From Glycomyces buryatensis (lineage in GTDB: Bacteria; Actinomycetota; Actinomycetes; Mycobacteriales; Micromonosporaceae), in NCBI RefSeq assembly GCF_004912275.1, contig NZ_STGY01000031.1, positions 1 through 33,226 on the forward strand: DNA of 33,226 nucleotides, in the 5' to 3' direction. Shown here piece after piece: positions 8,027 to 15,514 of this stretch. A program made the position numbers and the translations under genes. The notes below the pieces were generated by a model that worked only from the letters and a program-made list of their open reading frames with translations, made no database searches and was not told the origin of the DNA. Every line of letters begins with the position of its first letter. Position 1 is the first letter of the stretch.

Positions 8027-8076
8027 GACCCCGGGGTCTTGGACCCCCTGCCCACCAGGGCCCTACGCCCCCTGGT
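8027..8076 (+). promoter_or_regulatory. Mutually exclusive hairpins in front of the sigma gene
   Basis: GACCCC (8027-8032), GGGGTC (8033-8038) and GACCCC (8042-8047) form three linked segments: the middle one can pair with either neighbour, the second choice giving a 6-bp stem with a TTG loop. A third stem follows, ACCAGGG (8054-8060) with CCCTGGT (8070-8076). The last stem ends 31 nt before the chosen sigma start. It may be an RNA switch or pause site; no function is shown. Confidence 0.3.
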
Positions 8077-8107
8077 AACGGCAGTGAAAACAGAGGACGA
8101 TGAGTTC

Positions 8108-8935
8108 ATGATCGATACAAGCGCACATTCGCGACGATCCGAGCCCGACGAGTACGCGCACCTCAGGCCGTTGTTAGAAGATCTGGCGCAACTCGAGCCG
8201 TACGACCCGAAGCGGTCGGTGATCAGGGACCGCCTCGTCACCGGATATCTGCCGCTGGCCCAGCACATCGCACAGCGGTTCTCCGGCAAGGGCATCGCGA
8301 AAGAGGACCTGGTTCAGGTCGCCTCCGTCGGCCTGATCCATGCGATCGACCGGTTCGACCCCCGCAACGGTGCGGCCTTCCTCTCCTTCGCCGTCCCGAC
8401 GGTCATGGGCGAAGTCAAACGGCATTTCCGCGACTCCGCATGGCCGATGCGGGTGCCGCGCCGCCTCCAGGAGCTGCGCCTGTCGCTCAACCAGGCAAGC
8501 GCCGAACTCGCACACCGCCGGAGCCGGCCGCCGACCGACGCCGAGCTGGCCGAGTACCTCGACATCTCAGAACGCGAAGTCCAGGAGGGCTTCGAGGCCC
8601 GCCAGGCCTATCTCGCGGTCTCGATCGACGAACCGCCGTCCGGGCACGAGGACCGCGCCCCGCTGTCGGAGACCATGGGCTGCGAGGACGCCGCACTGGA
8701 GTCCGTGGAGAACCATGAAACGCTCGTGCTGCTGCTCCAGGACCTGCCGCAACGGGCACGCGTGATCCTCGCCCTGCGATTTTTCGGCGAGATGACCCAA
8801 TCCCAGATCGCCCGGAAAGTGGGCATCTCCCAGATGCAGGTCTCGCGGTTGCTCAACCACATCCTCAACGACCTCCACCACGAACTCGTAGACGTGCCGG
8901 AGCGCTCCGAAGACGTGGTGGGCGGACGTCGGTAG
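8108..8935 (+). CDS. RNA polymerase sigma factor, SigB/SigF/SigG family
   Basis: This 275-residue group 3 sigma factor directs RNA polymerase to stress promoters. Region 2 is clear: GYLPLAQHIAQRFSGKG (about 46-62), EDLVQVASVGLIHAIDRFDP (66-85) and FLSFAVPTVMGEVKRHFRD (91-109), followed by RVPRRLQELR. Region 3 is around RSRPPTDAELAEYLDI. Region 4 ends in GEMTQSQIARKVGISQMQVS, the helix-turn-helix for the -35 box. The ATG at 8108 has AGAGGA about 11 nt upstream; a GTG at 8084 in the same frame is an alternative. No anti-sigma factor (RsbW-like) or antagonist lies beside it, so any such control must come from elsewhere. The upstream neighbour carries a promoter of the class this factor should read. 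Confidence 0.92.
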   Translation: MIDTSAHSRRSEPDEYAHLRPLLEDLAQLEPYDPKRSVIRDRLVTGYLPLAQHIAQRFSGKGIAKEDLVQVASVGLIHAIDRFDPRNGAAFLSFAVPTVMGEVKRHFRDSAWPMRVPRRLQELRLSLNQASAELAHRRSRPPTDAELAEYLDISEREVQEGFEARQAYLAVSIDEPPSGHEDRAPLSETMGCEDAALESVENHETLVLLLQDLPQRARVILALRFFGEMTQSQIARKVGISQMQVSRLLNHILNDLHHELVDVPERSEDVVGGRR

Positions 8936-9026
8936 TCCCACACGAGGGAACTCGCCGAATCCGAGGACAGCTCACTACTTGTCCTGATTTAGATCTTTTG
9001 CCAGATAGGAGGCGTACGATCTTAGT

Positions 9027-9191
9027 ATGTGGACAGTTCTCTGGATTCTGATCGTCGCCTGGGTGGTGCTCGCGATCATCGGCTTCGCCATTGAAGGTCT
9101 GCTCTGGCTGGCCGCCGTCGGCATCACGCTTTTCATCGGCACCATCGTCTTCGGACTCATCCGGCGCCGGGCGGGCCGCAACACGGCCTGA
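9027..9191 (+). CDS. Small hydrophobic membrane protein (54 aa)
   Basis: The frame encodes a 54-residue protein with two hydrophobic helices: WTVLWILIVAWVVLAIIGF (2-20), a short break with one glutamate (AIEG), and LLWLAAVGITLFIGTIVFG (25-43), ending in a basic tail RRRAGRNTA. AGGAGG is at 9007-9012, 14 nt before the ATG at 9027, which is long for a ribosome site. It resembles small hydrophobic proteins of unknown function often found in actinobacteria. It follows the sigma gene by 91 bp on the same strand and may be a target or partner of it; that is only context. Confidence 0.65.
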   Translation: MWTVLWILIVAWVVLAIIGFAIEGLLWLAAVGITLFIGTIVFGLIRRRAGRNTA

Positions 9192-9213
9192 CCCGCCGAT
9201 TCCGACCGCGGCG

Positions 9214-10077
9214 CTACTTGATGCCGGCGCCGACCTTCTCCCGCCCGCTCGGGACCGCGATCTCGATCGGGCGGGCGCGGGTCGAGCCGGTGCGGGCGTG
9301 GGTGGCGTACAGCGTGAGACCGACGAAGGTCAGACCGCCGACCAGGTTGCCGATCACCGTGGGGATCTCGTTCCAGATCAGGTAGTCCCCGATCGAGAAG
9401 TCGCCGCCGAGCATGAGGCCCGAGGGGAACAGGAACATGTTCACGATCGAGTGCTCGAAGCCCATGTAGAAGAAGACCATGACGGGCATCCACATGCCGA
9501 TGACCTTGCCGGGCACCGAGGTCGACATCATCGCGGCCACCACGCCGGTCGAGACCATCCAGTTGCACAGCACGCCGCGGATGAACAGGGTCAGCATGCC
9601 GGCAGCGCCGTGCTCGGCGTAGCCGACCGTCCGGCTCTCGCCGATCGTGCCGAGAGCCTGGCCGACCTCGTTGGGATCCACCGCGAATCCGAAGGTGACG
9701 ACGATCGCCATCATGAGCGCGACGGTCAGCGCGCCCGCGAAGTTGCCGACGAAGACCAGGCCCCAGTTGCGCAGGACCGAGACGAGGCCCACGCCCGGCC
9801 GCTTGTCGATCCAGGCGAGCGGCACCAGGGTGAACACCCCGGTGAGCAGGTCGAACCCGAGCAGGTACAGCATGCAGAACCCGACCGGGAACAGGAGGGC
9901 CCCGAGCAGGGGCTGGCCCGTGTTCACGGTGACGGTGACCGCGAACGCCGCCGCCAATGCCAGGATGGCACCGGCCATATAGGCTCGGATGACGGTGTCG
10001 CGCGTGGACATGAAGACCTTGTCCTCGCCGGCGTCGATCATCTTGGCGGCGAATTCGGCTGGTTTCACATAGGACAA
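9214..10077 (-). CDS. Formate/nitrite transporter (FocA/NirC) family channel
   Basis: This 287-residue protein has six hydrophobic segments and belongs to the pentameric FNT family, which moves formate, nitrite, hydrosulfide or similar small monovalent anions across the inner membrane. Family marks are PAEFAAKMIDAGEDK at the N-terminus, LLGFDLLTGVF, LRNWGLVFVGNFAGAL, RGVLCNWMV, and GFEHSIVNMFLFP with the central histidine at residue 209, the same number as in E. coli FocA. The start is a TTG at 10077 with AAGGAG 7 nt upstream; no in-frame ATG or GTG fits as well. It is divergent from cyanase, which suggests a role with cyanate, bicarbonate or nitrite. Cyanate transport is inference. Confidence 0.92.
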   Translation of the reverse strand: MSYVKPAEFAAKMIDAGEDKVFMSTRDTVIRAYMAGAILALAAAFAVTVTVNTGQPLLGALLFPVGFCMLYLLGFDLLTGVFTLVPLAWIDKRPGVGLVSVLRNWGLVFVGNFAGALTVALMMAIVVTFGFAVDPNEVGQALGTIGESRTVGYAEHGAAGMLTLFIRGVLCNWMVSTGVVAAMMSTSVPGKVIGMWMPVMVFFYMGFEHSIVNMFLFPSGLMLGGDFSIGDYLIWNEIPTVIGNLVGGLTFVGLTLYATHARTGSTRARPIEIAVPSGREKVGAGIK

Positions 10078-10373
10078 GGGGTCGCTCCTTCATCGGGGGC
10101 CGTTCACGGACGTCGGCGGACATCCGTTGGCCTGTCCGACACCTCGGTGGAGTCTGACCAAGCCGAATTGCGGCGAGGTTGCGCCCGGAACAGCGGCATG
10201 TCACGCCTGGCGCACAGTTTCAGTCTGGTTTCGTGAACCGGGAGATCGCGGCCCTCTCATCAGCGCGTGTATCGCGGCCATGAAGAGTCAGATTCGTTCC
10301 GCTCCAAGGTGGCCTATCACTTCGGCATACCGCTAATTTGGGGGCATTGTCGTCCCCTTTGAAGGAGCGCGCG
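10078..10373. promoter_or_regulatory. Divergent promoter region between FNT channel and cynS
   Basis: This 296-bp spacer must hold both promoters. Near the channel gene is an inverted repeat CGGACA (10117-10122), 10 nt, TGTCCG (10133-10138). Near cynS is CGG-CATA-CCG at 10323-10332. No regulator gene is adjacent and neither repeat is assigned to a known protein. Confidence 0.35.
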
Positions 10374-10823
10374 TTGACTCCCATTATGAGCAAGTCCGAA
10401 GCCGCCGACCTGGTCGTCTCCGCCAAGATCCGGCTCGGCCTGTCCTGGCAGCAGATCGCCGACGTCCTCGACGCCCCGCTGGTGTGGGCGACCGCGGCAC
10501 TGCTCGGCCAGCACCCGATGTCGGACGAGCAGGCCCGCAAGGTGTGCGGCCTCCTCGAACTTGACGAGACCGTCGCCGAAAGCCTGCGACTCCAGCCCGC
10601 CCGCGGCGTCGACGAGGAGCTGATGAGCGACCCGACGATCTACCGCTTCGTGGAGGCGATCTCGGTGTACGGCCCGGCCCTCAAGGAGCTCATTCACGAG
10701 GAGTTCGGCGACGGCATCATGAGCGCCATCAACTTCAAGGTCGACATCGCCCGCCGCCCCGACCCGGACGGCGACCGCGTGGTGGTGACCTTCGACGGCA
10801 AGTTCCTCGACTACCGCTGGTAG
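10374..10823 (+). CDS. cynS: Cyanate hydratase (cyanase)
   Basis: Cyanase is a cytoplasmic decamer that converts cyanate and bicarbonate to ammonia and two CO2. The 149-residue protein has the N-terminal helical DNA-binding-like domain (ADLVVSAKIRLGLSWQQIAD) and the C-terminal catalytic domain. Catalytic residues are present: R91 and E94 in YRFVE and S117 in GIMSAINF, with the same spacing as R96, E99 and S122 of the E. coli enzyme. The end GKFLDYRW is typical. I chose the TTG at 10374 because AAGGAG at 10362-10367 is 6 nt upstream; the ATG at 10386 has no ribosome site at a good distance. The divergent FNT channel may supply substrate or export product. Confidence 0.95.
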   Translation: MTPIMSKSEAADLVVSAKIRLGLSWQQIADVLDAPLVWATAALLGQHPMSDEQARKVCGLLELDETVAESLRLQPARGVDEELMSDPTIYRFVEAISVYGPALKELIHEEFGDGIMSAINFKVDIARRPDPDGDRVVVTFDGKFLDYRW

Positions 10824-10847
10824 CAGCGCGCAGGCCGCAGTGGAGTA

Positions 10848-10873
10848 GCCGCCTTCCGAGTCCGGAGGGCGGC
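10848..10873 (+). terminator. Terminator after cynS
   Basis: An 11-bp stem (one G-T pair) with a 4-nt loop, GCCGCCTTCCG-AGTC-CGGAGGGCGGC, lies 25 nt after the cynS stop. It is followed by AATTTCG, a weak T-rich end. Confidence 0.7.
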
Positions 10874-10898
10874 AATTTCGCACCCTCCGGCAGTACAT

Positions 10899-10927
10899 TT
10901 GACTTGTGAACAATACAATTGTATTGT
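10899..10927 (+). promoter_or_regulatory. Promoter overlapped by an 18-bp palindromic TetR operator
   Basis: TTGACT (10899-10904) and TATTGT (10922-10927) are separated by 17 nt. The perfect palindrome ACAATACAATTGTATTGT at 10910-10927 covers the spacer and the -10. The regulator ATG is 8 nt beyond the -10, so the expected transcript begins at or next to the start codon. This arrangement fits simple autorepression by the TetR protein. Confidence 0.8.
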
Positions 10928-10934
10928 CGTTGGC

Positions 10935-11612
10935 ATGTCTTCTGATTTCACCGCAGGTGAGCGCCCCGAGTCGGACCTGACGGCCCGCGCCAGAGTCAGG
11001 GACGCGGCGCTGACGCAGTTCGCCGAGCACGGCTTCAAGGGCGCGACCATGCGCGGCATCGCCGAAGCCGCCGGCGTCTCACTCGGCTTGGTGCAGCACC
11101 ACTTCGGCTCCAAGGACGCGCTGCGGGAGGCCTGCGACGCGTTCGTCGTCGAGGCGTTCCGCCATCGCCTCACGCGCAGCGCCGCGGACGGAACGCTCGG
11201 GGAACCGGGCTTCATGGCAGACCTGTACGAGACCAGCGGCCCCCTGCTCCGCTATCTCGCCCGCGCGCTCGTCGACGACTCGCCCGCGGCGGCAACGGTG
11301 TTCGACCAGCTCGCAGCGGGGGCCGAGGCGTTCCTCAGCGAAACCTGGCCGGATCGGTTCCCCGCCGGATCGACCGCCGCCAGGGAGGCGGCGGCGGTCA
11401 TGGCGGCCATGCACAGCGGCACGGTCGTACTCCACGGCCATCTCGCCCGCCGCTTCGAGTTCGACCCGCTCGATCGCGCCAACACCACCAGGATCGGCAA
11501 GGCGATGCTCGACCTCTACGCCGCGATGGGCGAGTTCGCGACCTCCTCGACCGCGGAGCGGATCAGGGAATCCGCGAACGCCTACGACGACCCGAACGGA
11601 GAACCCCGATGA
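10935..11612 (+). CDS. TetR-family transcriptional regulator
   Basis: This 225-residue TetR-type repressor has its DNA-binding domain near the N-terminus: RVRDAALTQFAEHGFKGATM, then the helix-turn-helix GIAEAAGVSLGLVQHHFGSK. The C-terminal ligand domain is helical (RYLARALVDDSPAAATVFDQ) and its ligand is unknown. The ATG at 10935 has no ribosome site; a promoter placed to give a leaderless message supports this start. An in-frame upstream ATG at 10899 would lie inside the -35 box. Its stop overlaps the start of the methyltransferase (ATGA), so the two form an operon, probably repressed through the palindrome at 10910-10927. Confidence 0.93.
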   Translation: MSSDFTAGERPESDLTARARVRDAALTQFAEHGFKGATMRGIAEAAGVSLGLVQHHFGSKDALREACDAFVVEAFRHRLTRSAADGTLGEPGFMADLYETSGPLLRYLARALVDDSPAAATVFDQLAAGAEAFLSETWPDRFPAGSTAAREAAAVMAAMHSGTVVLHGHLARRFEFDPLDRANTTRIGKAMLDLYAAMGEFATSSTAERIRESANAYDDPNGEPR

Positions 11613-12448
11613 AATCGCTGACCATCGACCACCTCACGCCGTTGCAGAAGACGCTGCTCATCACGCTGAACGGCCGCGTCGTGGACGGCGCCAGGTCGCG
11701 CCCGCTCCTCGGCGACACCAAGGCGGCCGAACTCGCCGGCGGGATCGACTACGACCTGGGCACGGTGAAGCTCACCTCCGGGGTCCCGGAGGCCGTCGCC
11801 ATCCGCAGCGCGATGCTCGACCGCGCCGTGGAGTCCTTCGTCCGCGGCCACTCGGGTGCCGTCGTGGTCGAGCTCGGCTGCGGACTGGAGACGCGCCGCT
11901 CCCGGCTCACGTCACGGGACGACCCGATCTGGCGCGATGTCGACTGGTACGACGTCGACTTCCCCGAGGTCATCGAGCTGCGCGACGCGCTCATGCCCCC
12001 GCCCGACCGCGCCCATTCGGTCGGCGTCTCGCTGCTCGATCCCTCGTGGACCGAGACGATCCCGGCGGACCGGCCCGCCGTCATCGTCGCGGACGGCGTG
12101 CTCGGCTTCCTGTCAGAGGAGGAGAACCGGCAAGTGCTGGGCCGCATCACCGACCACTTCGCCGAAGGGCTGCTCGTCTTCAACGCCTACACGAAGTTCA
12201 CCGCCCGCATGAACGGCCGCTTCACCAAGGTGGTCGGCATGCCGGAGGACTTCCGCGGTTTCGGCATCGCCGATCCCAAGGAGATCGTCGCGCTCAATCC
12301 CGCGCTGACCTTCATCGACGAACAGTTCGGCGACGCCGCTCCCGAACGCGACCGGCTGAACCTCGCCTACCGGCTCCTCGCCCGGGTCTTCGCCAAATGG
12401 CGAGGGCAAGCGCGCCGCGGCGTCTGGATCGTCCGCTACCGATTCTGA
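11609..12448 (+). CDS. SAM-dependent methyltransferase, LCM/TcmP-like family
   Basis: This 279-residue class I methyltransferase belongs to the leucine carboxyl methyltransferase-like family that includes TcmP-type carboxyl or O-methyltransferases of polyketide pathways. Motif I is VVVELGCGLETR (85-96), with the acidic strand WYDVDFPEVIELR after it and PAVIVADGVLGFLSEEE as the motif IV area. The family often acts on carboxyl groups; the substrate here is unknown and no biosynthetic cluster is near. The ATG overlaps the tetR stop by 4 nt, with GGAG about 11 nt upstream. Since the repressor controls it, the substrate or a related compound may be the inducer. Confidence 0.88.
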   Translation: MKSLTIDHLTPLQKTLLITLNGRVVDGARSRPLLGDTKAAELAGGIDYDLGTVKLTSGVPEAVAIRSAMLDRAVESFVRGHSGAVVVELGCGLETRRSRLTSRDDPIWRDVDWYDVDFPEVIELRDALMPPPDRAHSVGVSLLDPSWTETIPADRPAVIVADGVLGFLSEEENRQVLGRITDHFAEGLLVFNAYTKFTARMNGRFTKVVGMPEDFRGFGIADPKEIVALNPALTFIDEQFGDAAPERDRLNLAYRLLARVFAKWRGQARRGVWIVRYRF

Positions 12449-12474
12449 GCGGAGTCGATGGGGCGGCGACATCC

Positions 12475-12858
12475 TCAATCGAGGGCCAGGCGGGACGCCT
12501 CCACTTCACCGGCAGGCCAGACGACGTCAGCGGAGTCGATCAGCCAGACCGCCTCGTCCACAGTCGCCGCGATGAGCCTGCCGACTTCGGCCGCCCACTC
12601 CGGTGAACGGCATTCGAGCAGCAGGTTCGCGGCGAACGGCGGCGCGGGCACGGCGGCCGCGGCCCCGCCGGTCGGCGACCAGTCCTCCCACTCGGCCGAA
12701 GCCACTTCGACGGCGTAGAGATTCGTCAACGGCGCATCGGTCCCGTCGCAGTGGATCAGGTCGGCGCTCACTCGGAAACGCCCGTCGCCGGCGAGAGCGC
12801 GACGTGCCTTGCCGAACAGTTCCGGGTCGTTCGACACCACCAGGAGGAACGCCGTCAC
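12475..12858 (-). CDS. Hypothetical protein, 127 aa
   Basis: I do not recognise a family. The protein is 127 residues, acidic and soluble, with no signal peptide or membrane segment. It has an N-terminal strand-like start (AFLLVVSNDPELFGKARRAL), a middle with VSADLIHCDGTDAPLTNLYAVEV, and a tryptophan-rich C-terminal half (SAEWEDWSP, VDEAVWLIDSADVVWP). The GTG at 12858 has GAGG about 9 nt upstream. It starts 22 nt after the DUF2277 stop on the same strand and is likely co-transcribed with it. It converges with the methyltransferase gene. Confidence 0.6.
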   Translation of the reverse strand: MTAFLLVVSNDPELFGKARRALAGDGRFRVSADLIHCDGTDAPLTNLYAVEVASAEWEDWSPTGGAAAAVPAPPFAANLLLECRSPEWAAEVGRLIAATVDEAVWLIDSADVVWPAGEVEASRLALD

Positions 12859-12880
12859 GAGCTTGCGCCTCGGCGACGGC

Positions 12881-13153
12881 TCAGCCGTTTCCGAAGCGTT
12901 CGGCCGCGCGCGCCTTCGCCTTGGCCGCTTCGACCTCCCGGTCTCGCGGGGGCGCCGTGGTCACCAGGGAGTCGAGCAATTCCTGGGATGCGGCGGCGAC
13001 GGCGGCAACCGCTTTGTCGAAGGCTTCCTGGTTGGCCTGCGATGGCCGCGTGGACCCGCTGAGCTTGCGGACGTATTGGAGCGCCGCCGCGGCGACTTCG
13101 TCGCTGGTGGCGGGCGGCTCGAGGTTGAACAGGGTTCGAATGCTGCGACACAT
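12881..13153 (-). CDS. DUF2277 family protein
   Basis: This 90-residue protein matches DUF2277 closely: it opens MCRSIRTLFNLEPPATSDEV and continues AAALQYVRKLSGSTRPSQ and ASQELLDSLVTTAPPR. It is small and helical, with a C-terminal tail rich in A, K, R and E. The function of the family is unknown. The conserved MCRSI start supports the ATG at 13153. It appears to be the first gene of a two-gene unit with the hypothetical protein downstream. Confidence 0.88.
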   Translation of the reverse strand: MCRSIRTLFNLEPPATSDEVAAAALQYVRKLSGSTRPSQANQEAFDKAVAAVAAASQELLDSLVTTAPPRDREVEAAKAKARAAERFGNG

Positions 13154-13231
13154 GCCTCTAGCGTCGCACGACGCCGGCCGCCACCGACACCTGATGCGGC
13201 GGGGCGGCGGCGCTCGGCCCCGGGCCTGCGC

Positions 13232-14116
13232 TCAGTTTCCCGCCCAGACGTGGCGGGGGATGCGGGAGACGAACTGCTCCACCAGCGCCAGCTGCGCGTC
13301 GAGCCGGCCGGCGTCGAGCGCGCTCATGCCCATGAGGTAGCACCAGCCGTTGTCTACGACGAAGCCGACGCGGTTGAGGAAGCCCGAGTCCTGGAGCAGC
13401 GGTTCGCCCATCATCCACTCGATGGTCTGCGAGTGCAGCACGTCGAGGCTGAACCGGTCGAGCTGGGAGTGGACGAGGAACTTCTCATTGAACCCGTGGT
13501 GCTCCAGCTTCATGTCGCGCAGGCCCCGTCCCTCGACCAGCTTGCTCCCCGGCGGTTTCGGCGCGACGGCCAGGAAGGGAGTGGACCCCGGGAGCCGGAC
13601 GGCCACCACGGTCCGGAAGACCTCGTCGACGTCCTGCATCTTGCGCTGAATGTGGCGACCGACGAGCAAGTGCATGATGAGGCCGACGACGCCGTCGACA
13701 TCGTCGTCTCCGGGCTCTGGCCGCAGGTGGTACTGGAACACCACGGCCTGCCGGCCTCCGACGCTGCCGTTCATCACGTGCTCGGCCCTGACCCATTCGG
13801 GCGCCTTGATGTTCTCGAAGGTGGCCGACACCTGGGCCCAATGAAGGGTGTGGACGCCGCCCTGCTTCTCGGTAGCCGTGGTCATCTCGCCGAGGGGTGG
13901 TCGCGAGCTGATGCCGAGTGCCCGGTCGTCCTGGGCCGCATAGGTGAAGCCGTGCCGGCCCGCCCACTGCGGCAGCAGTGCGCCCTGCTGCTTCAGGATC
14001 GGCTTATTGGCCCGCTTCTGCCGCGACACCTTCCAGATCGCCGCGATCATCAGGGCGACGAAGCCGCCCACGCACAGGACCGTGAAGACAATGCTGACAA
14101 GTTTGTTCGTATCCAT
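13232..14116 (-). CDS. Membrane-anchored protein of unknown function, 294 aa
   Basis: The N-terminus has one membrane helix at about 7-29 (VSIVFTVLCVGGFVALMIAAIW), followed by basic residues (KVSRQKRANK) and a soluble cytoplasmic domain of about 260 residues. That domain begins GRHGFTYAAQDDRALG, which resembles the start of DUF3137-like and similar domains, and contains HTLHWAQVSATF and VFQYHLRPEPGDDDVDG. The C-terminal part (HSQTIEWMMGEPLLQDSGF ... RVGFVVDNGWCYLM) looks like a folded sensor or binding domain. No catalytic motif is visible. It is alone between small unknown genes and the acyltransferase. Confidence 0.75.
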   Translation of the reverse strand: MDTNKLVSIVFTVLCVGGFVALMIAAIWKVSRQKRANKPILKQQGALLPQWAGRHGFTYAAQDDRALGISSRPPLGEMTTATEKQGGVHTLHWAQVSATFENIKAPEWVRAEHVMNGSVGGRQAVVFQYHLRPEPGDDDVDGVVGLIMHLLVGRHIQRKMQDVDEVFRTVVAVRLPGSTPFLAVAPKPPGSKLVEGRGLRDMKLEHHGFNEKFLVHSQLDRFSLDVLHSQTIEWMMGEPLLQDSGFLNRVGFVVDNGWCYLMGMSALDAGRLDAQLALVEQFVSRIPRHVWAGN

Positions 14117-14181
14117 TTACTGCGCATCCGTCTCGACTGCGGGGGGGTGGTGACCGTCCGACAGCGTACAAGGAGGTCGCT

Positions 14182-15480
14182 TCAATCCGACGGGCGCTCG
14201 CGGTCGTCGTGGGCCTTGCCCGCCAATGATTCGACCGCTTCGAGCCAGTAGTGGTGGATCTGGTCGAGACCCGGTATGTCCCGGTCACTCGTGAAGCAGA
14301 CCGTCGTCGTGTCCATATAGGTCAGTAGGAGCGAGGCGAGCGGGATGCCCTCCGGGGCCCACATGACCGGCGCGATCCTCGTGACCGGGTCGCCTTCGAA
14401 GGCGAGCGGTGTCCGCAGGGCGACATTGGAGGCCATGGCCGAGGTGTGGCGGGGCGAGCTCGCGATCTCCAGGGACCTGCGCATGAGCGGGGTGGGCATG
14501 TGGTCGTAGAGGCGGCGCAGGGCCTCGCGGAGTCGTGGCGACTTCAGCGAGCGGGTCGATCGGGGCGCCGAGCGCAGACGCTCGGCGGCGGTGATGTCGC
14601 CGCCGGGCAGGGCGACCTTCATCATCGCGACCCGGTTCCCGGGCGCATCCGCCTCGGCGGGCCGACGGGTGTTCGCCGGGATCAGCAGCGGCACGGCCGA
14701 ACCGGTGTACGCGGGTCGCTGCCACCGCGCCGACCAGGTATGGAGGGCGTGGGCGAGCGCCGCCAAGTAGGCGTCGTTGCCGGTGCCGCCGCAGGATTCG
14801 GCCGCGGCCTTGAGCGCTTCGGTCGGCACCCGGCACCAGTGCTGCTCGCGCCGACTGGAGAAACGGGAGCCGCGTGACGCCCACATGCCGGTGCGCAGCA
14901 ATGAGTCCGCGGCGGCGCCGCCCGCCCGGATCCGGTCGCCGAGGCCGATCGACGGCCGTGAGTCGAACCCGTGGTAGGGCGCGGAGGACCGCGCCTTTTC
15001 GCCCTCCGATCCGAAGAGGACCTCCAGGGTGTGGAGCAGGCCGGAGGCGTCCTGCAGGGCGTGGTGGACGCGCAGGAAGATCACGTACCGGTCAGGGGCA
15101 TGCCCGTGCAGCAGATGCATTTGCCAGTGCGGCGCGTCCTCGGGCAGCGGCTCGCTGATGAGCTCCCGGACGGCCCGGTCGATCGCGTCCGGATCGGGTG
15201 CGAGAGCCTGCTCCACCACGTACGCATCGAGATCGAGGGCCGCCCGGCGCTGCCAGCGCTTCCCGCCCGGGGCCAGGTAACTGGTCAAGGCGGGCAGGGA
15301 GGGCAGCCGCTCGGCAAGATGGGCGGCGACGCGCGCCCGGCCCGGAGGCTTTCCCTCGCAGTGGAGCACCATCCCGATGTGCGGCACCGTCTCCGGCGAG
15401 CCGGCCGGCGCGGTCCGCAGCGCCAGATCCATCGCCGTGGGCCGGAAGGTGCTTCGGTTGTCGGAATCGGGGTTGGTCAT
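14182..15480 (-). CDS. WS/DGAT-type O-acyltransferase
   Basis: This 432-residue protein is a bacterial wax ester synthase/diacylglycerol acyltransferase, which makes storage triacylglycerol or wax esters at the membrane-lipid interface. The catalytic motif is HHALQDA at 139-145; the family usually has HHxxxDG, so the glycine is replaced by alanine. Other marks are FRPTAMDLALRT at the N-terminus, PHWQMHLLHGHAPDRYVIF before the motif, NDAYLAALAHAL in the middle, ASNV in place of the usual SNVPGP motif, and SLLLTYMDTTTVCFTSD near the end. ATG at 15480 has AAGGG 6 nt upstream. It follows the LacI gene by 34 nt on the same strand and may be transcribed with it. Confidence 0.85.
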   Translation of the reverse strand: MTNPDSDNRSTFRPTAMDLALRTAPAGSPETVPHIGMVLHCEGKPPGRARVAAHLAERLPSLPALTSYLAPGGKRWQRRAALDLDAYVVEQALAPDPDAIDRAVRELISEPLPEDAPHWQMHLLHGHAPDRYVIFLRVHHALQDASGLLHTLEVLFGSEGEKARSSAPYHGFDSRPSIGLGDRIRAGGAAADSLLRTGMWASRGSRFSSRREQHWCRVPTEALKAAAESCGGTGNDAYLAALAHALHTWSARWQRPAYTGSAVPLLIPANTRRPAEADAPGNRVAMMKVALPGGDITAAERLRSAPRSTRSLKSPRLREALRRLYDHMPTPLMRRSLEIASSPRHTSAMASNVALRTPLAFEGDPVTRIAPVMWAPEGIPLASLLLTYMDTTTVCFTSDRDIPGLDQIHHYWLEAVESLAGKAHDDRERPSD

Positions 15481-15514
15481 TTCGGCCCTTCGCGGTCGGG
15501 AATGCGGCCTGCCG

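Noticed and set aside
7943..8107. N-terminal extension of the sigma factor
   Set aside because: The extra 55 residues are proline-rich and unlike the family; the stretch holds hairpins and lacks a ribosome site for the longer start.
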